From Actinoplanes palleronii (lineage in GTDB: Bacteria > Actinomycetota > Actinomycetes > Mycobacteriales > Micromonosporaceae), in the NCBI RefSeq assembly GCF_016862315.1, contig NZ_BOMS01000147.1:1-64000 (forward strand): 64,000 nt of DNA, given 5' to 3'. Made by a program: the position numbers and the translations under genes. Positions 52,022-60,889 of the stretch are shown here, piece by piece. The notes beneath the pieces were generated by a model. That model was given only the letters and a program-made list of their open reading frames with translations, ran no database searches and was not told the origin of the DNA. Each line of letters opens with the position of its first letter. Position 1 is the stretch's first letter.

Positions 52022-54802
52022 TCACCAGCCCAGATAGCTCCGGGTCATCGCCGCGACCTGTTCGACGACCGCGATGCCGGCCGGCTGGTCGCTGTTGCCG
52101 TGCGAGAGCACCGACATCGCCACGTCGGTCTTGGCGCCGCTGATCCGCCCGGTGGTGTTCACGATCCACTTGCCGCTCTCGCTGGACCGCGACAGCCAGC
52201 CGTTCTTCTGCGCGGTCTGCTCGCCGGAGAACGACGCGGCGCTGACCCCCCACGTCTGATCCGCGTTGACCTGCGACATCAGCTGCAGGATCGAGTCCTT
52301 GGACGCCTTGGTGAGCGGGCCGCCGCTGCCGGTCAGCGCGAGCACCATCCGGGTCTGGTCGGCGGCGGTGGTCCGGGACAGCCCGAACTGCTCGTCCGGC
52401 TCGGTGTCGTTGAGGCCGAGCCGCTGCAGCGCGTCACGCAGCCCGTCCGGGCCGCCGATCGCGTCGTAGACCTGCACCGCGGCGTCGTTGTCGCTGGCCA
52501 CGATCATCTTGCGGACCCGCTTCTTCTCGGCCGTGCTGAGCTTGCGGTTCGCGTCCTGCACCTGCAGCATCAGCGCGGCCAGCAGCTCGAGCTTGACCAC
52601 GCTGGCGGTCTCGAACTCGCGGTCGCCGCGGTAGTCGTAGCTGCGCCCGGTCTTGCGGTCGACCACCGAGACCGAGAAGTCCGGCGCGCTGAGCGCGTAC
52701 TTCTGCAGGGCCCCGGTCAGCCGGGTGACCCGCTCGTCCCAGGAGCCGACCGCGAGCGACTTGTCGACCAGGTCGCCCTTCTGCGGCCCGGGGAACAACC
52801 GCCCCGGCGCCATCTCGGTGCCGGGTTCCAGCGTGCGCAGATCGTCCTTCTGGACCTGACCGACTTCGGCCGCCGCGGCGAGGGCCCGGGCCGGCTGTCC
52901 GCTCAAGGCCCCCGACAGGAAAGATCTGAAGATTTCGTACGGCATGCCGTCGCCGTTGATCGCCTTTCCCTTTGCGGTACGGATCGGGCCGGGCTTGTCG
53001 CGCCCGAGCCAGACCACGGCGGCCAGACCCTGCGCCCACCCGGCGGTCCACGCGTCGGACGAGTCACTGGTGTTGCCGTACTGCTGGGATCCGGTCTTCG
53101 CGGCGGCCGGCACCCCGGGCACCGCCCCGTCGTGCTCGACCACCTGGGCCAGCACCGCGCCCACGTCCGCGGCCACCCCGCCGTCGAGCACCCGGGTCCG
53201 CTTGACCACATGCCGGTACGGCACCGCACCCCCGGCGCTGGTCACCGACTGCACGAAGTGCCGGTCGGCGCGGTTCCCGCCGCCGGCCATGGTCGCGTAG
53301 ACGGTGGCCAGGTCGGCCGGGGTGACCGGGTACCGGCCGATGGAGATGTCGGAGCGGGTCCGGCCCGGGGTCAGCTCACCCTTGAGGTCGACCATCGTGG
53401 TCTGGTCGCCGTACTTCTCCGGGATGCCCAGCCTGCGGGCCAGCTTGCGGATCGCGCCCGGCCCGACCTGCTCGGCGAGGGCGTAGAACGGCGTGTTCAG
53501 CGAGTGCACCATCGCGATGTCCAGCGGGCAGACCGGGCACTGCATGTTGTCCAGGTTGTAGAGCGGCGCGCCGCCCCGGTCGGCGAACTGCCGCGGCGAG
53601 CTCCCGTTGTAGTACGACCGGTAGTTGATGTCGTGCTCCTCGGCGGCCGCCAGCACCAGCGGCTTGAACGTCGAGGCCGGCGGCCGGGCGGCGAGCGCGT
53701 CGTCGAAGTACCCGCGCCCCCGGTCCCCGCCGTAGTAGGCACGCACCCCGCCGTCCTGCGGGTCGATCGCCACCAGCGCGGAGCGCAGCTCGTCGGGCTG
53801 TCCGTGCAGGGCCTTCTCGATACTCTTCACGGCGGCCTGCTGCGCGGTCGCGTCCAGCGTCGTGGTGATCCGCAGCCCGCCGGTGCGGATCTGCTGGCGG
53901 CTGAAGCCCGCGGCCACCAGCTCGTCCTCGACCCGGTCGGTGATCAGCCCGGCCGGCCCGCCGATGGTGCTCGCCGTGACCGACTCCTTGGCCACGTCCG
54001 GGTAGGGCGTCTGCTCGGCCGCGCCGGGCGGCAGCCAGCCCGCGTCACTCATCGCCCGCACGATCCACTTCCAGCGGTTCAGCGTCCACGTCGGGTCGAC
54101 CGCCGGGTCGCCCCGGGTCGGGTCCTTGACCATGGCGGCCAGCACCGCGCCCTGGTACCCGGTCAGGTGGTCGACGGACCGGCCGAAGAACGCCTGGGCG
54201 GCCGCTTCGATGCCGTACGCGCCGCGGCCGAAGTAGATGGTGTTGAGGTAGCGCCGCAGGATCTCGTCCTTGCTGAACGTGCTCTCCACCTTCAGCGCGA
54301 GCGCGGCCTCCTTGGCCTTGCGGGTGACCGTCCGCTCCTGGGTGAGGTACGCGTTGCGGACGTACTGCTGGGTGATCGTGGAGGCGCCCTCGCCGCTGTC
54401 GCTGACGATGTTCGACCACAGCGCCCGGGCCAGCCCGCGCACCGAGACGCCGTGGTGCTCGTAGAAGCCGCGGTCCTCGGCGGCGATGAACGCCCGCCGG
54501 ACGTCCACCGGGATCTTGTCGATGGTGACGTCGGTGCGGTCGGTCGGCCCGAACCGGGCGAGCACCGTGGTGCCGTCGCGGTAGTAGAGCACCGACGCCT
54601 GCGGGGGCACCGGGTCCGGCGGCAGGTCGACGCTCCAGACGTACCCGGCGGCGGCCAGCACCAGCACCAGCTGGGCCGCGACCAGACCGGCCAGGACCCG
54701 CTTGCACCAGCGTGGCCAGCGGCGATACCAGTTCACCGGTCTTCGCGCCAGGCGCCGTAGCGCATCGAGGCCTAGCCGGTCCGCCGGTGCCGTCGGAGTC
54801 AA
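52022..54802 (-). CDS. class A penicillin-binding protein fused to a beta-lactamase-like domain
   Basis: 926 aa, TTG start. One membrane span (about 35-57). Glycosyltransferase GT51 domain with EDRGF (109-113) and GASTITQQ (139-146). Transpeptidase domain with STFK (377-380), SLN (434-436) and KTG (569-571). A third domain (about 690-926) follows the class A beta-lactamase/PF13354 pattern: SVVK (734-737), SDN (770-772) and KNG (866-868). Normal class A PBPs end soon after the transpeptidase. The extra domain may be an endopeptidase, a carboxypeptidase or a beta-lactam binder. Confidence 0.85.
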   Translation of the reverse strand: MTPTAPADRLGLDALRRLARRPVNWYRRWPRWCKRVLAGLVAAQLVLVLAAAGYVWSVDLPPDPVPPQASVLYYRDGTTVLARFGPTDRTDVTIDKIPVDVRRAFIAAEDRGFYEHHGVSVRGLARALWSNIVSDSGEGASTITQQYVRNAYLTQERTVTRKAKEAALALKVESTFSKDEILRRYLNTIYFGRGAYGIEAAAQAFFGRSVDHLTGYQGAVLAAMVKDPTRGDPAVDPTWTLNRWKWIVRAMSDAGWLPPGAAEQTPYPDVAKESVTASTIGGPAGLITDRVEDELVAAGFSRQQIRTGGLRITTTLDATAQQAAVKSIEKALHGQPDELRSALVAIDPQDGGVRAYYGGDRGRGYFDDALAARPPASTFKPLVLAAAEEHDINYRSYYNGSSPRQFADRGGAPLYNLDNMQCPVCPLDIAMVHSLNTPFYALAEQVGPGAIRKLARRLGIPEKYGDQTTMVDLKGELTPGRTRSDISIGRYPVTPADLATVYATMAGGGNRADRHFVQSVTSAGGAVPYRHVVKRTRVLDGGVAADVGAVLAQVVEHDGAVPGVPAAAKTGSQQYGNTSDSSDAWTAGWAQGLAAVVWLGRDKPGPIRTAKGKAINGDGMPYEIFRSFLSGALSGQPARALAAAAEVGQVQKDDLRTLEPGTEMAPGRLFPGPQKGDLVDKSLAVGSWDERVTRLTGALQKYALSAPDFSVSVVDRKTGRSYDYRGDREFETASVVKLELLAALMLQVQDANRKLSTAEKKRVRKMIVASDNDAAVQVYDAIGGPDGLRDALQRLGLNDTEPDEQFGLSRTTAADQTRMVLALTGSGGPLTKASKDSILQLMSQVNADQTWGVSAASFSGEQTAQKNGWLSRSSESGKWIVNTTGRISGAKTDVAMSVLSHGNSDQPAGIAVVEQVAAMTRSYLGW

Positions 54803-54839
54803 AGGTCGCCCCTTCGCGATCTACAACGTCGATTCACTT

Positions 54840-54855
54840 CGTCAGTGCCCTGACG
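54840..54855. promoter_or_regulatory. inverted repeat upstream of the PBP gene
   Basis: CGTCAG-TGCC-CTGACG, 38 bp before the PBP start. Candidate operator. Confidence 0.4.
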
Positions 54856-54952
54856 CTCGAGAGGGGGGTTTGCGGGTACTCGGGTGGTGATCGTCACGAA
54901 ATGTGAACGCGGTGAACCTTTCCGGCCAGCTGGACGTAACGCCCGCGAAACA

Positions 54953-54994
54953 TTGACACCCGTGCTCGCCGGATCAACGATGGGAGCGCTCCCA
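54953..54994 (+). promoter_or_regulatory. promoter with CebR-type box
   Basis: TTGACA (54953-54958), a 17-bp spacer and AACGAT (54976-54981) are a plausible promoter. TGGGAGCGCTCCCA (54981-54994) is the perfect 14-bp CebR/CelR operator known from actinomycete cellulose regulons, placed over the start site so that repressor blocks transcription until cellobiose is present. Confidence 0.85.
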
Positions 54995-55022
54995 CCCATC
55001 CCCTTCCACCGTGGAGATGCCG

Positions 55023-57065
55023 ATGCCGTCCACGTTCCTCCGGCGCACCATGGCGAGCACCGTCCTGCTCGCCATGACCGCCGCCGTCGCCGCCGCCGCG
55101 CCGCCCGGCGCGCAGGCCGCCGCCCCCGCCACCACCCACGTCGATGTCGACGTCCGAGCCGGGCTCGCCACCGTCGGTGACGCCGCGCTGGGGATCAACC
55201 ACGCCATCTGGGACTCCCAGCTCGGCACCCCGGCCGTCGCCGACCTGCTGCACGACGCGGGCGTGACGATGCTGCGCTACCCGGGCGGCTCCTACGCCGA
55301 CATCTACCACTGGCGCGACCACACCGCGCCCGGCGGCTACGTCGCGCCGAACACCGACTTCGACACGTTCATGGCCGGGGCGCGGCGTACCGGCGCCGAA
55401 CCGATGATCATCGCGAACTACGGCACCGGTACGGCACAGGAAGCCGCCGACTGGGTCCGCTACGCCAACGTCACCAAGGGGTACGGCGCCCGGTACTGGA
55501 CGGTCGGCAACGAGAACTACGGCAACGGCCACTACGGCTCGGCGTGGGAGGCCGACGAGCACGCCGACAAGAGCCCGGCCGAGTACGCGTCGAATGTCAT
55601 CGCCTACTCCCAGGCCATGAAGGCCGTCGACCCGACGATCAAGGTGGGCGCGGTGCTCACCATGCCGGGCAACTGGCCGGACGGCATCGTCGGCACCGGC
55701 GACCAGGGCACCTGGAACACCGAGGTGCTCTCCCGGGCCGGAGCCGCGATCGACTTCGTCGACGTGCACTGGTACCCGGGCGGTGCCACCCCGGCCGAGA
55801 CGCTCACCAAGCCCGCGCAGATCCAGGACGCCACGTTCCTGCTGCGCCAGCAGATCAACCAGTACGCGGGCGCGAACGCGAGCCGGATCCAGATCAGCAT
55901 GACCGAGACGAACGTCGACACCGGCCGCACCACCCAGCCCGGCGCGCTGTTCCTGGCCGACGTCTACAGCGGCCTGCTCGCCCAGGGCGTCTTCACCGTC
56001 CAGTGGTGGAACGTCCACAACGGCATCGACAAGGTCTCCACCGTCGCCGGGAAGACCGACTACGGCGACTACGGGCTGCTCTCCAGCGGCAACTGCACCG
56101 CCGACGGCACGACCTGCGAGCCGCCGCTGAACACGCCGTTCGCGCCGTACCACGCGCTGTCGCTGGTCGGGTCGTTCGCCCGGCCCGGTGACCGGTTCGT
56201 GGCGGCCGGCGCCGACGACCCGCTGGTCAGCGCGCACGCCGTCCGGCGCACCAACGGCGACCTCGCGGTCCTGCTGATCAACAAGGACCCGGACGCGAGC
56301 CACACCGTCGCCCTGAACTACCAGGGCTTCACGCCCTCGTCGGCGACACCGGCCGTCGCCACGTTCGCCGACGGCGCCGACGCGGTGACCACCGGCGCGA
56401 CCGGCACGGCGGCCGCGCAGACGCTCACCCCGTACTCGATCACGCTGGTCACCCTGCACCCGAACCGGACCGAGGCGGGCGGGCCGAGCGCACCCGCCCG
56501 GCCCACCGCGACGGTCACCGACCGGACCGCCACGATCAGCTGGCCGGCCGTCGCCGCCGGCGTGAAATACGAGGTGTACCGGCAGAACGGCGGCGCCGCC
56601 GAACTGCTCGGCGAGACCACCGGCACGTCACTGACCGTGCGCAACCTGGACCCGGGCCGCCGCTACACGGTCAACGTGCTGGCCCGCGACAGCGCCGGCC
56701 GGCAGTCACCGCCGTCGCCGCCGCTAACGTTCACCACCGGCACCCCGGCCGGCGCCGCGTGCACGGTGAAGCTGCGCGACACCAACGACTGGGGCAACGG
56801 CTTCGTCGCCTCGGTCGACATCACCAACAACACCGCGAGCGCGCTGACCGGGTGGACGCTCACCTTCACCTGGCCGACCGGGTGGCAGACCATGAACGGC
56901 GGCTGGAGCGCCACCTGGGAGCAGAACGGCCGCACCGTCCGCGCGGTGGGCGACGCCTTGGCCGCCGGGGCGACCGCGTCGGCGGGCTTCGTCGGCGGCT
57001 ACAGCGGTCCCAACGTGCTGCCCACGGTCTTCACCCTCAACGGCACCGTCTGCACGACCGGTTAG
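55023..57065 (+). CDS. secreted glycoside hydrolase (clan GH-A) with FN3 and CBM2
   Basis: 680 aa. ATG 55023 is 6 nt after GGAG; ATG 55017 and GTG 55011 are alternatives. Signal peptide ending AQAAAP. A (beta/alpha)8 barrel has acid/base Glu in YWTVGNENYG and nucleophile Glu in ISMTETNVD, resembling arabinofuranosidase/GH44/GH51-type enzymes; I cannot fix the family. FN3 module at about 484-575, then CBM2 (C...TNDWGNGFVASVDIT to NGTVC). The CebR box points to cellulose or hemicellulose use. Extracellular. Confidence 0.8.
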   Translation: MPSTFLRRTMASTVLLAMTAAVAAAAPPGAQAAAPATTHVDVDVRAGLATVGDAALGINHAIWDSQLGTPAVADLLHDAGVTMLRYPGGSYADIYHWRDHTAPGGYVAPNTDFDTFMAGARRTGAEPMIIANYGTGTAQEAADWVRYANVTKGYGARYWTVGNENYGNGHYGSAWEADEHADKSPAEYASNVIAYSQAMKAVDPTIKVGAVLTMPGNWPDGIVGTGDQGTWNTEVLSRAGAAIDFVDVHWYPGGATPAETLTKPAQIQDATFLLRQQINQYAGANASRIQISMTETNVDTGRTTQPGALFLADVYSGLLAQGVFTVQWWNVHNGIDKVSTVAGKTDYGDYGLLSSGNCTADGTTCEPPLNTPFAPYHALSLVGSFARPGDRFVAAGADDPLVSAHAVRRTNGDLAVLLINKDPDASHTVALNYQGFTPSSATPAVATFADGADAVTTGATGTAAAQTLTPYSITLVTLHPNRTEAGGPSAPARPTATVTDRTATISWPAVAAGVKYEVYRQNGGAAELLGETTGTSLTVRNLDPGRRYTVNVLARDSAGRQSPPSPPLTFTTGTPAGAACTVKLRDTNDWGNGFVASVDITNNTASALTGWTLTFTWPTGWQTMNGGWSATWEQNGRTVRAVGDALAAGATASAGFVGGYSGPNVLPTVFTLNGTVCTTG

Positions 57066-57094
57066 GGGCCGGCACACCGGCGTACGGTGAAGGT

Positions 57095-57547
57095 ATGGAA
57101 TCGGTCTGGGATTATCCGCGTCCACCGCGGCTGGAACGCACCGACGCCATCGTGACCATCACCCACGCCGGTGTGCCGCTCGTGCGCAGCACCCGGTGCT
57201 GGCGGGTCCTGGAGACCTCGCACCCGCCGGTCTACTACGTGCCACGCTCGGACATCGCCGCGGGCGCGCTGGTGCAGGCCCCGGGCCGCTCCTACTGCGA
57301 GTTCAAGGGCGACGCGACGTACTGGGCACTCACCGAGGGCGGCGCGCCGGTGGCGTGGTCTTATCAAAATCCGACACCGGCGTACGCGGAGCTGGTCGGC
57401 GCGGTCGCCTTCTACCCGAGCCGCGTCGACGAGTGCACGGTGAACGGCGTAGTGGTCCAGCCGCAGGAGGGCGACTTCTACGGCGGCTGGATCACCCCCG
57501 ACATCACCGGCCCGTTCAAAGGCCCTCCCGGCACCCGCGGCTGGTAA
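57095..57547 (+). CDS. DUF427-family protein
   Basis: 150 aa. ATG 57095 with GTGAAGG. RCWRVLETSHPPVYYVPRSDI, CEFKGDATYW and YGGWITPDITGPFKGPPGT are the family hallmarks. Function unknown. Ends before palindrome I. Confidence 0.85.
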   Translation: MESVWDYPRPPRLERTDAIVTITHAGVPLVRSTRCWRVLETSHPPVYYVPRSDIAAGALVQAPGRSYCEFKGDATYWALTEGGAPVAWSYQNPTPAYAELVGAVAFYPSRVDECTVNGVVVQPQEGDFYGGWITPDITGPFKGPPGTRGW

Positions 57548-57554
57548 CCACCCC

Positions 57555-57607
57555 GGCGGGCCCTCAGGGGTGCCTCAAGCGCCCCGAGACACCCCTCACC
57601 ACCAGCC
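57555..57607. repeat. 53-bp dispersed palindrome, copy I
   Basis: GGCGGG to CCAGCC, 8 bp after the DUF427 stop, between it and the convergent SDR gene. Inner stem like copies F and H. Confidence 0.8.
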
Positions 57608-57685
57608 AGGGTCGCGACCGCGCGGGTCGGCGGCGCGGGACTGCGACGTGGGTTGCGGTCTGCGGCTCGGGGCTGGTCGTGGCGG

Positions 57686-58672
57686 TCAGGGGAGAACCGG
57701 GGCGGCGACGGCGTGAGGGTCCGGGGTGCCGGGAACGGCGAGGGTGGCGGCGGCCAGCTCCCACAGGTGGTCGGCGGCGGCCGGGTCCAGGGCCCATGCG
57801 GCCACGCCGGATGGGGCGTCCGGACCGCCCGGCACCGTCTCCGCCTCCTGGTTGTCCTCGTCGACGTAGCGGCCGGTCACCGCCGCCGCCAGCGGAGAAG
57901 CGGCGAGCAGGACGGCCGGGGCAGCGCCCTGGTCCGGGGTTTTGAAGTTCTCCGGGTGGATCAAGGCGCCGGTTTCGGTCATGGCGCCCATCGCCTGCAT
58001 GGTCGCGGTGTCCAGGTGGCGCTGCAGGGCGGTGTGGATGCGGCCGGGGGCGGACGCGTTGGCGATGATGCCGTCGGCTGCCCAGCGCTGCGCGATGCCG
58101 ACGGCCAGCAGCACGTCGGCGGTCTTCGACTGGGCATAGGCGGTCCACGGGTCATACGGGCGCTGCGCGAAGTGCGGGTCGCCGAAGTCCACGCCGGAGC
58201 GCAACTGGGCGCCGGAGGTCACCACCACGACCCGGGCGTCGCCGGCCGAGCGCAGCGCCGGGTGCAGGCCCAGCGCCAGCGCGAAGTGACCGAGATAGTT
58301 CACGGCGAGCTGCATCTCCCAGCCGGCCGCGGTGAGCTGCCGGGTGGGGACCGCCATCACTCCGGCGTTGGCGACCAGGGCGTGCAGGGGGCCGTCCCAG
58401 GTTGCGGCGAATCGTCGTACCGAAGCGAGGTCTGACAGGTCGAGGGCCGCGACCTGGAGGCCGGGGATCTCGGTGACCAGCGCGGCGGCCGCGGCGGGGT
58501 TGCGGATCGCGACGGTGACCTCGGCGCCCGCGCCCGCCAGGGCCCGGACGGTCGCCGCGCCGAGCCCGGAAGCGCCCCCAGTGACGATCATGCGGCGGCC
58601 GGTGAGGTCGACTCCCGCGAGGATCTCGGCGGCGGTGGTGCGGACGGTGAACGGGGTGGTCAGGCGTGTCAT
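57686..58672 (-). CDS. short-chain dehydrogenase/reductase
   Basis: 328 aa, ATG 58672 (MTRLTTPFTVRTTAAE). TGGASGLG, NAG in VANAGVMAV, catalytic Tyr-Lys in YAQSK. Same subfamily as the SDR at 40377. Divergent from the AraC gene, probably its target. Confidence 0.87.
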   Translation of the reverse strand: MTRLTTPFTVRTTAAEILAGVDLTGRRMIVTGGASGLGAATVRALAGAGAEVTVAIRNPAAAAALVTEIPGLQVAALDLSDLASVRRFAATWDGPLHALVANAGVMAVPTRQLTAAGWEMQLAVNYLGHFALALGLHPALRSAGDARVVVVTSGAQLRSGVDFGDPHFAQRPYDPWTAYAQSKTADVLLAVGIAQRWAADGIIANASAPGRIHTALQRHLDTATMQAMGAMTETGALIHPENFKTPDQGAAPAVLLAASPLAAAVTGRYVDEDNQEAETVPGGPDAPSGVAAWALDPAAADHLWELAAATLAVPGTPDPHAVAAPVLP

Positions 58673-58731
58673 GAGCCCACGGTAGGCACCCTGAACTGGA
58701 CTGCCCATGCCGAAGGATCCAGAATACTTGC

Positions 58732-59733
58732 GTGAGCGTCCAGGAGATCGACCCGTTGGAAGACGTCCTCGCTCTGGTCGGCACGACCGGCCGGATGTCG
58801 GTCGCACTGGCGGGGAGCGGGGAGTGGGCGGTGGTCTTCGAGCCGCCGGACGGGGTCAAGTTCAACGCGGTGCGCAGCGGGCGGTGCCTGCTCAGCGTGG
58901 ACGGGCTGGAGCCGATCGCGCTCGCACCCGGCGACTGCTTCCTGCTGATCGAACCGCGCGCGTTCACCCTGGCCAGCGGACCGGGTGTGGCGACGGTCCC
59001 GGCCGGGCCGTTGTTCCGCGCGGCGCAGGACGGCATCGCCCGCGCGGGAATCCGCACCACCGCGGACCCGGGCATGGACGAAGCCACGAAGAGCAACACC
59101 GAAAGCGACGATGACGTGTTCATCATCGGTGGGCGGTTCGATTTCGGTCACCGTGCCGGTGAGATCCTCCTCGCCGCCCTCCCCCCGGTGATCCACGTCC
59201 CCGGTGACACCCCCGCGGCCGGCGCGCTCCGCTGGGCCCTCGACCTGATCGACACCGAGATGCGCGACCGCCCGATGGGATCCACCCTGGTCACCGAGCA
59301 CCTGGCGATGGTCATGCTGATCCACATCCTGCGCCTGGTCGACGCGCCGCCGACCGGCTGGCTGGCCGGCCTCGGCGATCCGGTCGTCGCCCCGGCGCTG
59401 CGGGTGATGCACGCCCGCCCGGCCGACCCCTGGACGGTCGCCGACCTGGCCCGCACCGCGGCGGTCTCCCGGTCCACCCTCGCCGCGCGGTTCCGGCAGG
59501 TGGTCGGCCGCTCCCCGCTGGACTACCTGACCGGCTGGCGCATCGAACTCGCCGCCGACCGCCTGCGCCGCGACGACGGTACGGTCGCCGTGATCGCGCG
59601 CGGGGTCGGTTACCGCTCGGAGAGCGCCCTGAGCAACGCCTTCAAACGCGTCACCGGGCAGTCGCCTCGGGAGTATCGCCGATCGCTAACGGTCGCGCCG
59701 CCACCCGACGGGCATCGCCCTCCACCAGCGTGA
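58732..59733 (+). CDS. AraC-family regulator with cupin-type sensor
   Basis: 333 aa, GTG 58732. N-terminal Cupin_6-like domain (LLSVDGLEPIALAPGDCFLLIEP), C-terminal double HTH (VADLARTAAVSRSTLAARFRQVVGRSP and VAVIARGVGYRSESALSNAFKRVTGQSPREYRR). Its 3' end overlaps the convergent TetR gene by 83 bp. Likely controls the SDR. Confidence 0.87.
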   Translation: MSVQEIDPLEDVLALVGTTGRMSVALAGSGEWAVVFEPPDGVKFNAVRSGRCLLSVDGLEPIALAPGDCFLLIEPRAFTLASGPGVATVPAGPLFRAAQDGIARAGIRTTADPGMDEATKSNTESDDDVFIIGGRFDFGHRAGEILLAALPPVIHVPGDTPAAGALRWALDLIDTEMRDRPMGSTLVTEHLAMVMLIHILRLVDAPPTGWLAGLGDPVVAPALRVMHARPADPWTVADLARTAAVSRSTLAARFRQVVGRSPLDYLTGWRIELAADRLRRDDGTVAVIARGVGYRSESALSNAFKRVTGQSPREYRRSLTVAPPPDGHRPPPA

Positions 59734-60295
59734 ACATCCGCAGCAGCGCGACCGCGGCCGCCTGCCCGGCCCGGTCCGCCGCGACCGGGTCCGGCTCGGC
59801 GAGCCCGAGCCGCAGCACCCCGAGCGCCGCTCCACCGGCGCAGGCCAGCGCAACGTCCACATCGTCGTAACACAGCCGCCCGACGTCCTTGGCGTGCCGC
59901 AGGAAGCGCCGCGCGAGCGGTCCGATCCCGGCCGGGGGCGCCACATACCGCAGCCCGGCACGATCGATGATCCGCGCCAGGTCCGGGTGGGTCACCGGAA
60001 GAAGAGCCGTTTTCCGTACGACCACAGCAAGCACCTCGGCCGGATCCGTGAGTCCGGAAGTGCTCATCCGCAGCAGGGCGGTGTGCTCCCGCACCACCTC
60101 GGCGAACGCCCGCTCGAACAGCGCCTGCTTGGACGTGAAGTGGTTGTAGAAGCTGCCGAAACCCACGTCCGCCGCGTCGGTGATCTCCTGGATGCTCACC
60201 TCGGCCGGATCCCGCCCGGTCAGCAGCTCCCGGCCCGCCGCGATCAGCGCCGCCCGGGTCCGGGCCTTGCGCCGGTCGAGTCGGTTGGCCGTCAT
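59651..60295 (-). CDS. TetR-family regulator
   Basis: 214 aa, ATG 60295. HTH SIQEITDAADVGFGSFYNHFTSKQALF (about 34-60). Divergent from the DoxX-like gene; a perfect palindrome is in between. Confidence 0.88.
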   Translation of the reverse strand: MTANRLDRRKARTRAALIAAGRELLTGRDPAEVSIQEITDAADVGFGSFYNHFTSKQALFERAFAEVVREHTALLRMSTSGLTDPAEVLAVVVRKTALLPVTHPDLARIIDRAGLRYVAPPAGIGPLARRFLRHAKDVGRLCYDDVDVALACAGGAALGVLRLGLAEPDPVAADRAGQAAAVALLRMFTLVEGDARRVAARPLAIGDTPEATAR

Positions 60296-60322
60296 GCCCC
60301 GATCCTAAACGGCCGCCCAAGT

Positions 60323-60336
60323 TGATGAATTCATCA
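60323..60336. promoter_or_regulatory. TetR operator
   Basis: TGATGAATTCATCA, a perfect 14-bp palindrome in the 60-bp gap between the TetR and DoxX-like genes. Confidence 0.7.
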
Positions 60337-60355
60337 GAACTGATAGCGTTCCCTC

Positions 60356-60802
60356 ATGACTTCCTCCCCCGCTCGCCGGATCGTCGCCGCCGCCGGCCAG
60401 GCCACTCTGGGCGCGTTCCTGACGTTCGCCGGCGTCAGCCACCTGACCGTCGCCCGTGAGGAGTTCCAGGCCCAGGTTCCCTCCTGGTTCCCCCTCGACA
60501 CCGACTTGGTGGTGCTGGCTTCCGGAGCGGTCGAGATCGGTCTCGGCGTCGCCCTGCTCTCCGTCTGGAAGCAGCCGGCCCGGGGCATCGTCGGCGCCAC
60601 CGCTGCCGCGTTCTTCGTCGCCGTGTTCCCGGGCAACATCGCCCAGTACCTCGAGCACAAGGACGGTTTCGGGCTGGACACCGACACCAAGCGCGCGGTC
60701 CGGCTCGCCTTCCAGCCCGCGCTGGTCGCCTGGGCCCTGGGCGCGACCGGCGCGATCCGCACTCTCCGTGGCCTGCGCCACCGACGCTCGGTCACCCGTT
60801 GA
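60356..60802 (+). CDS. DoxX-like membrane protein
   Basis: 148 aa with four hydrophobic segments (GQATLGAFLTFAGVSHL, LVVLASGAVEIGLGVALL and two more). DoxX/MauE-like proteins are linked to redox or electron transport. Substrate unknown. Regulated by the divergent TetR. Confidence 0.8.
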   Translation: MTSSPARRIVAAAGQATLGAFLTFAGVSHLTVAREEFQAQVPSWFPLDTDLVVLASGAVEIGLGVALLSVWKQPARGIVGATAAAFFVAVFPGNIAQYLEHKDGFGLDTDTKRAVRLAFQPALVAWALGATGAIRTLRGLRHRRSVTR

Positions 60803-60889
60803 CCGCGCAGGTCATGTAAAAGAAACACGTCGGTCTCGGATGAAGCACGACCGGGCGACTCCGGTAGCCAGCCGCACCGCGGACAGCCC

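Noticed and set aside
52100..54760. 886-codon plus-strand frame
   Set aside because: Antisense to the PBP gene with all catalytic motifs; no domain on the plus strand.
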